Shown here in pieces: positions 62,458-64,000 of a stretch of DNA of 64,000 nt. The DNA is from Bradyrhizobium sp. AZCC 2262 (GTDB taxonomy: Bacteria; Pseudomonadota; Alphaproteobacteria; Rhizobiales; Xanthobacteraceae): contig NZ_JAZHRT010000001.1 of the NCBI RefSeq assembly GCF_036924535.1, positions 4,836,001 through 4,900,000 of the forward strand, written 5' to 3'. Made by a program: the position numbers and the translations under genes. Under the pieces are notes generated by a model that ran no database searches, was not told where the DNA came from, and worked only from the letters and a program-made list of their open reading frames with translations. Position 1 is the stretch's first letter, and each line of letters begins with the position of its first letter.

Positions 62458-63354
62458 TCACCCCTTCTTTTCCTGTGCGTCGGCGGTCTGCTTGGCGAGC
62501 GCGTCTTCAAACGCCTTTTCCAGCGTCGCGGCATAGGCGTTGAACTCGCCGGGATTGACGAACGGATTCGGCGCGCCATCCGAGAGCATGGCACGCTTGT
62601 CCTGCATCCTGTACATTTCCGGATGCGGCGCGAGCAGCACATCCACTTTCATGTCCTTCGCCCGCGCGAACGTCTTCCTGTAATCGGTAACGATCCCGGA
62701 ATAGGTCGGATTGCCGACGAGCCGGTTCAGCGCCACGGTGCCGCTGCAGAAGATGAGCACGGAGCGCGTTGCGTCGCCATCCTTCACGGAGAATTCCCAA
62801 CTCGTGCAGCCCGGCGAATGGCCGGGCGTTTCGCGGGCGGTTAGAGTCACGTCCCCGACGCTGACCGTGTCGCCTTCGCGCACCGTTCGGTCCACCTTCA
62901 CCGGCGGAAATGCCAGCGCGGTGTCTTCCTGCGCGCCCGGATAATAGCCGCCTTCGAGCAGTGGCTTGTCGGCTTCGCCTGCGATCATCTGGGCGCCGCT
63001 GGCCTGTTTCATTTCGGCAAGGCCGCCGGTGTGATCGATATGCGCGTGGGTGTTGACGAGGTATTTGATGTCGGTGACCTTGAAGCCGAGCTTTTCGATG
63101 TTCGCCTTGATCTGGGAGGTTGCTTCCGGCATCACCGTATCCACCAGGATATGGCCCTGCGGCGATGTGATCAGGTAGGACGCCAGGCCGTCGGTTCCGA
63201 CATAATAGACGTTACCGATCATCTTGAACGGCTCGGTCGGCGTGTTCCACTTGACCTTGAGGGTTTCGAGCAGATCCTTGACGGTCTGGGCCTGTACTGT
63301 TCCGGTCAGCGACACCAGCGCGACAAGCACAACGACGATTTTCTTCACGGGCAT
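62458..63354 (-). CDS. subclass B3 metallo-beta-lactamase (BJP-1-like)
   Basis: 298 residues with a signal peptide cleaved after VQA (about residue 22). Zinc ligands are in HAHIDH (H103, H105, D107, H108), PGHS (H179) and PHPE (H244), the B3 arrangement. CSGTVALNRLVGNPTY, PGHSPGCTSWEF and GDGAPNPF-like SDGAPNPFVNPGEF closely resemble the Bradyrhizobium enzyme BJP-1 as I remember it. Periplasmic hydrolysis of beta-lactams, including carbapenems, is known for that enzyme; for this one it is predicted. It is on the opposite strand to the SMP-30 gene (24 bases between stops) and is not linked to mobile DNA, so it looks like a resident chromosomal gene. Confidence 0.93.
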   Translation of the reverse strand: MPVKKIVVVLVALVSLTGTVQAQTVKDLLETLKVKWNTPTEPFKMIGNVYYVGTDGLASYLITSPQGHILVDTVMPEATSQIKANIEKLGFKVTDIKYLVNTHAHIDHTGGLAEMKQASGAQMIAGEADKPLLEGGYYPGAQEDTALAFPPVKVDRTVREGDTVSVGDVTLTARETPGHSPGCTSWEFSVKDGDATRSVLIFCSGTVALNRLVGNPTYSGIVTDYRKTFARAKDMKVDVLLAPHPEMYRMQDKRAMLSDGAPNPFVNPGEFNAYAATLEKAFEDALAKQTADAQEKKG

Positions 63355-63435
63355 CCTCCATTTTTTCTTTGTTGCGTCGTCGCCGTGTCGGATGCGGCAT
63401 CGACGTTGAGTGTTAGCCTGACGATGATTCTGGTC

Positions 63436-63469
63436 AAAAAAATGCCGGCCGCTTTTCGGCGGCCGGCAT
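63436..63469 (-). terminator. Rho-independent terminator of the aldehyde dehydrogenase gene
   Basis: ATGCCGGCCGC (63442-63452) and GCGGCCGGCAT (63459-63469) form a perfect 11-bp stem with a six-base loop. On the minus strand it is followed by a run of six or seven T residues. It lies 32 bases after the stop at 63501. Confidence 0.93.
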
Positions 63470-63500
63470 CTTTCACGATCGGCGCGAGCGCCGCATCAAT

Positions 63501-64000
63501 TTACGCCGCGTTGTAGCCGGCAACCGCCTTCACCTCGAGATATTCCTCGAGACCGTACTTGCCCCACTCGCGGCCGTTGCCGGACTGCTTGTAGCCGCCG
63601 AACGGCGCGGTGCGGTCGTTCGGCACGCCCTGCAGGTTGACGTTGCCAGCGCGGATCTGCTTACCGACGCGACGCGCGCTTTCAACGGTGTCGCCGGTGA
63701 CGTAGCCGGCGAGACCATAGGGCGTGTCGTTGGCGATCTTCACCGCCTCGGCTTCATCCTTGGCGCCGAGGATCGTGAGCACCGGTCCGAAGATTTCCTC
63801 CCGCGCAATCGTCATGTCGTTGGTGACGTCGGCGAAGATGGTCGGACGGACATAGAAGCCCTTGTTGACGCCCTCGGGCAGACCGGGACCGCCGGCGACC
63901 AGTGTCGCGCCTTCGTCGATGCCCTTCTTGATCAGCGCCTGGATCTTGTCCCACTGGATGCGCGACACGACCGGGCCGATGGTGGTGCCTTCGGCGCGGG
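63501..64000 (-). CDS. aldehyde dehydrogenase family protein (N-terminal part outside the window)
   Basis: About 166 C-terminal residues are visible; the frame is open to the window edge ([19 protein letters not shown]). [28 protein letters not shown], with the EEIFGPV NAD-site motif, and [24 protein letters not shown] are standard for NAD(P)-dependent aldehyde dehydrogenases. The catalytic cysteine lies outside the window. It has its own terminator and is not in the lactamase unit beyond. A role as semialdehyde dehydrogenase of the uronate route is possible but not supported by position alone. Confidence 0.93.
   Translation of the reverse strand, partial: RAEGTTIGPVVSRIQWDKIQALIKKGIDEGATLVAGGPGLPEGVNKGFYVRPTIFADVTNDMTIAREEIFGPVLTILGAKDEAEAVKIANDTPYGLAGYVTGDTVESARRVGKQIRAGNVNLQGVPNDRTAPFGGYKQSGNGREWGKYGLEEYLEVKAVAGYNAA

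Overview
The window is GC-rich (codon third positions strongly G/C) and reads as chromosomal DNA of an alphaproteobacterium of the Bradyrhizobium/Rhodopseudomonas group. Pointers are the close resemblance of the 62458-63354 product to the Bradyrhizobium subclass B3 metallo-beta-lactamase BJP-1, a palustrisredoxin-reductase-type flavoprotein, many peptide/NitT/TRAP uptake systems, and several families of short palindromic dispersed repeats placed between genes. No tRNA, rRNA, transposase, phage gene or CRISPR array was seen.

Layout. (1) 1-9256: lipid-related genes: a PhaE/phasin-like fragment, a frameshifted alpha/beta hydrolase, and a minus-strand run DUF6489 - lipase-like hydrolase - WS/DGAT acyltransferase - epoxide hydrolase - self-sufficient CYP102-type P450/reductase - spermidine-synthase-like methyltransferase. 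(2) 9355-24714: a D-amino-acid dehydrogenase-like flavoprotein divergent from a plus-strand series holding two complete peptide ABC importers (SBP-B-C-D-F, then D-F-SBP-B-C) with a gamma-glutamyltransferase-like enzyme and a DUF1028 protein between them. (3) 24833-30834: a RidA-like protein, then an autoregulated TetR - adaptor - RND efflux unit closed by a strong terminator. (4) 31039-37883: a class-I P450 with its own promoter and operator-like palindrome, a tandem LTXXQ (Spy/CpxP-like) envelope protein, a cytochrome c, an SGNH/MBOAT acyl-transfer pair and two paralogous small secreted proteins. (5) 38118-46625: a minus-strand catabolic operon (NitT/TauT-type ABC importer, enolase-superfamily enzyme, Gfo/Idh/MocA oxidoreductase, DUF993 TIM barrel, sugar isomerase) with a TetR regulator upstream. 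(6) 46818-53411: VOC protein coupled to glutamate dehydrogenase, two PfkB kinases, a ferredoxin reductase, and a frameshifted enoyl-CoA hydratase. (7) 53656-62433: a sugar-acid regulon: TRAP transporter, IlvD/EDD dehydratase, Gfo/Idh/MocA oxidoreductase, FCD-type GntR regulator, uronate dehydrogenase and SMP-30 lactonase, tied together by a repeated TATTG(T/A)CAATA motif. (8) 62458-64000: B3 metallo-beta-lactamase and an aldehyde dehydrogenase cut by the window edge.

How parts work together. Region 7 fits an oxidative uronate route: TRAP uptake, oxidation by Udh, lactone opening by SMP-30, dehydration by the IlvD-type enzyme, controlled by the local GntR protein. Region 5 is the best candidate for an undescribed pathway: all enzymes have recognisable folds but the substrate is not evident. 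Region 2 looks like a peptide or gamma-glutamyl-compound scavenging island.

Three genes (399-1314, about 32464-34096, 52618-53411) show likely single-base frameshifts; these may be true lesions or base-calling errors and should be checked before functional conclusions are drawn. All assignments rest on reading motifs and remembered family features; no database search was run.
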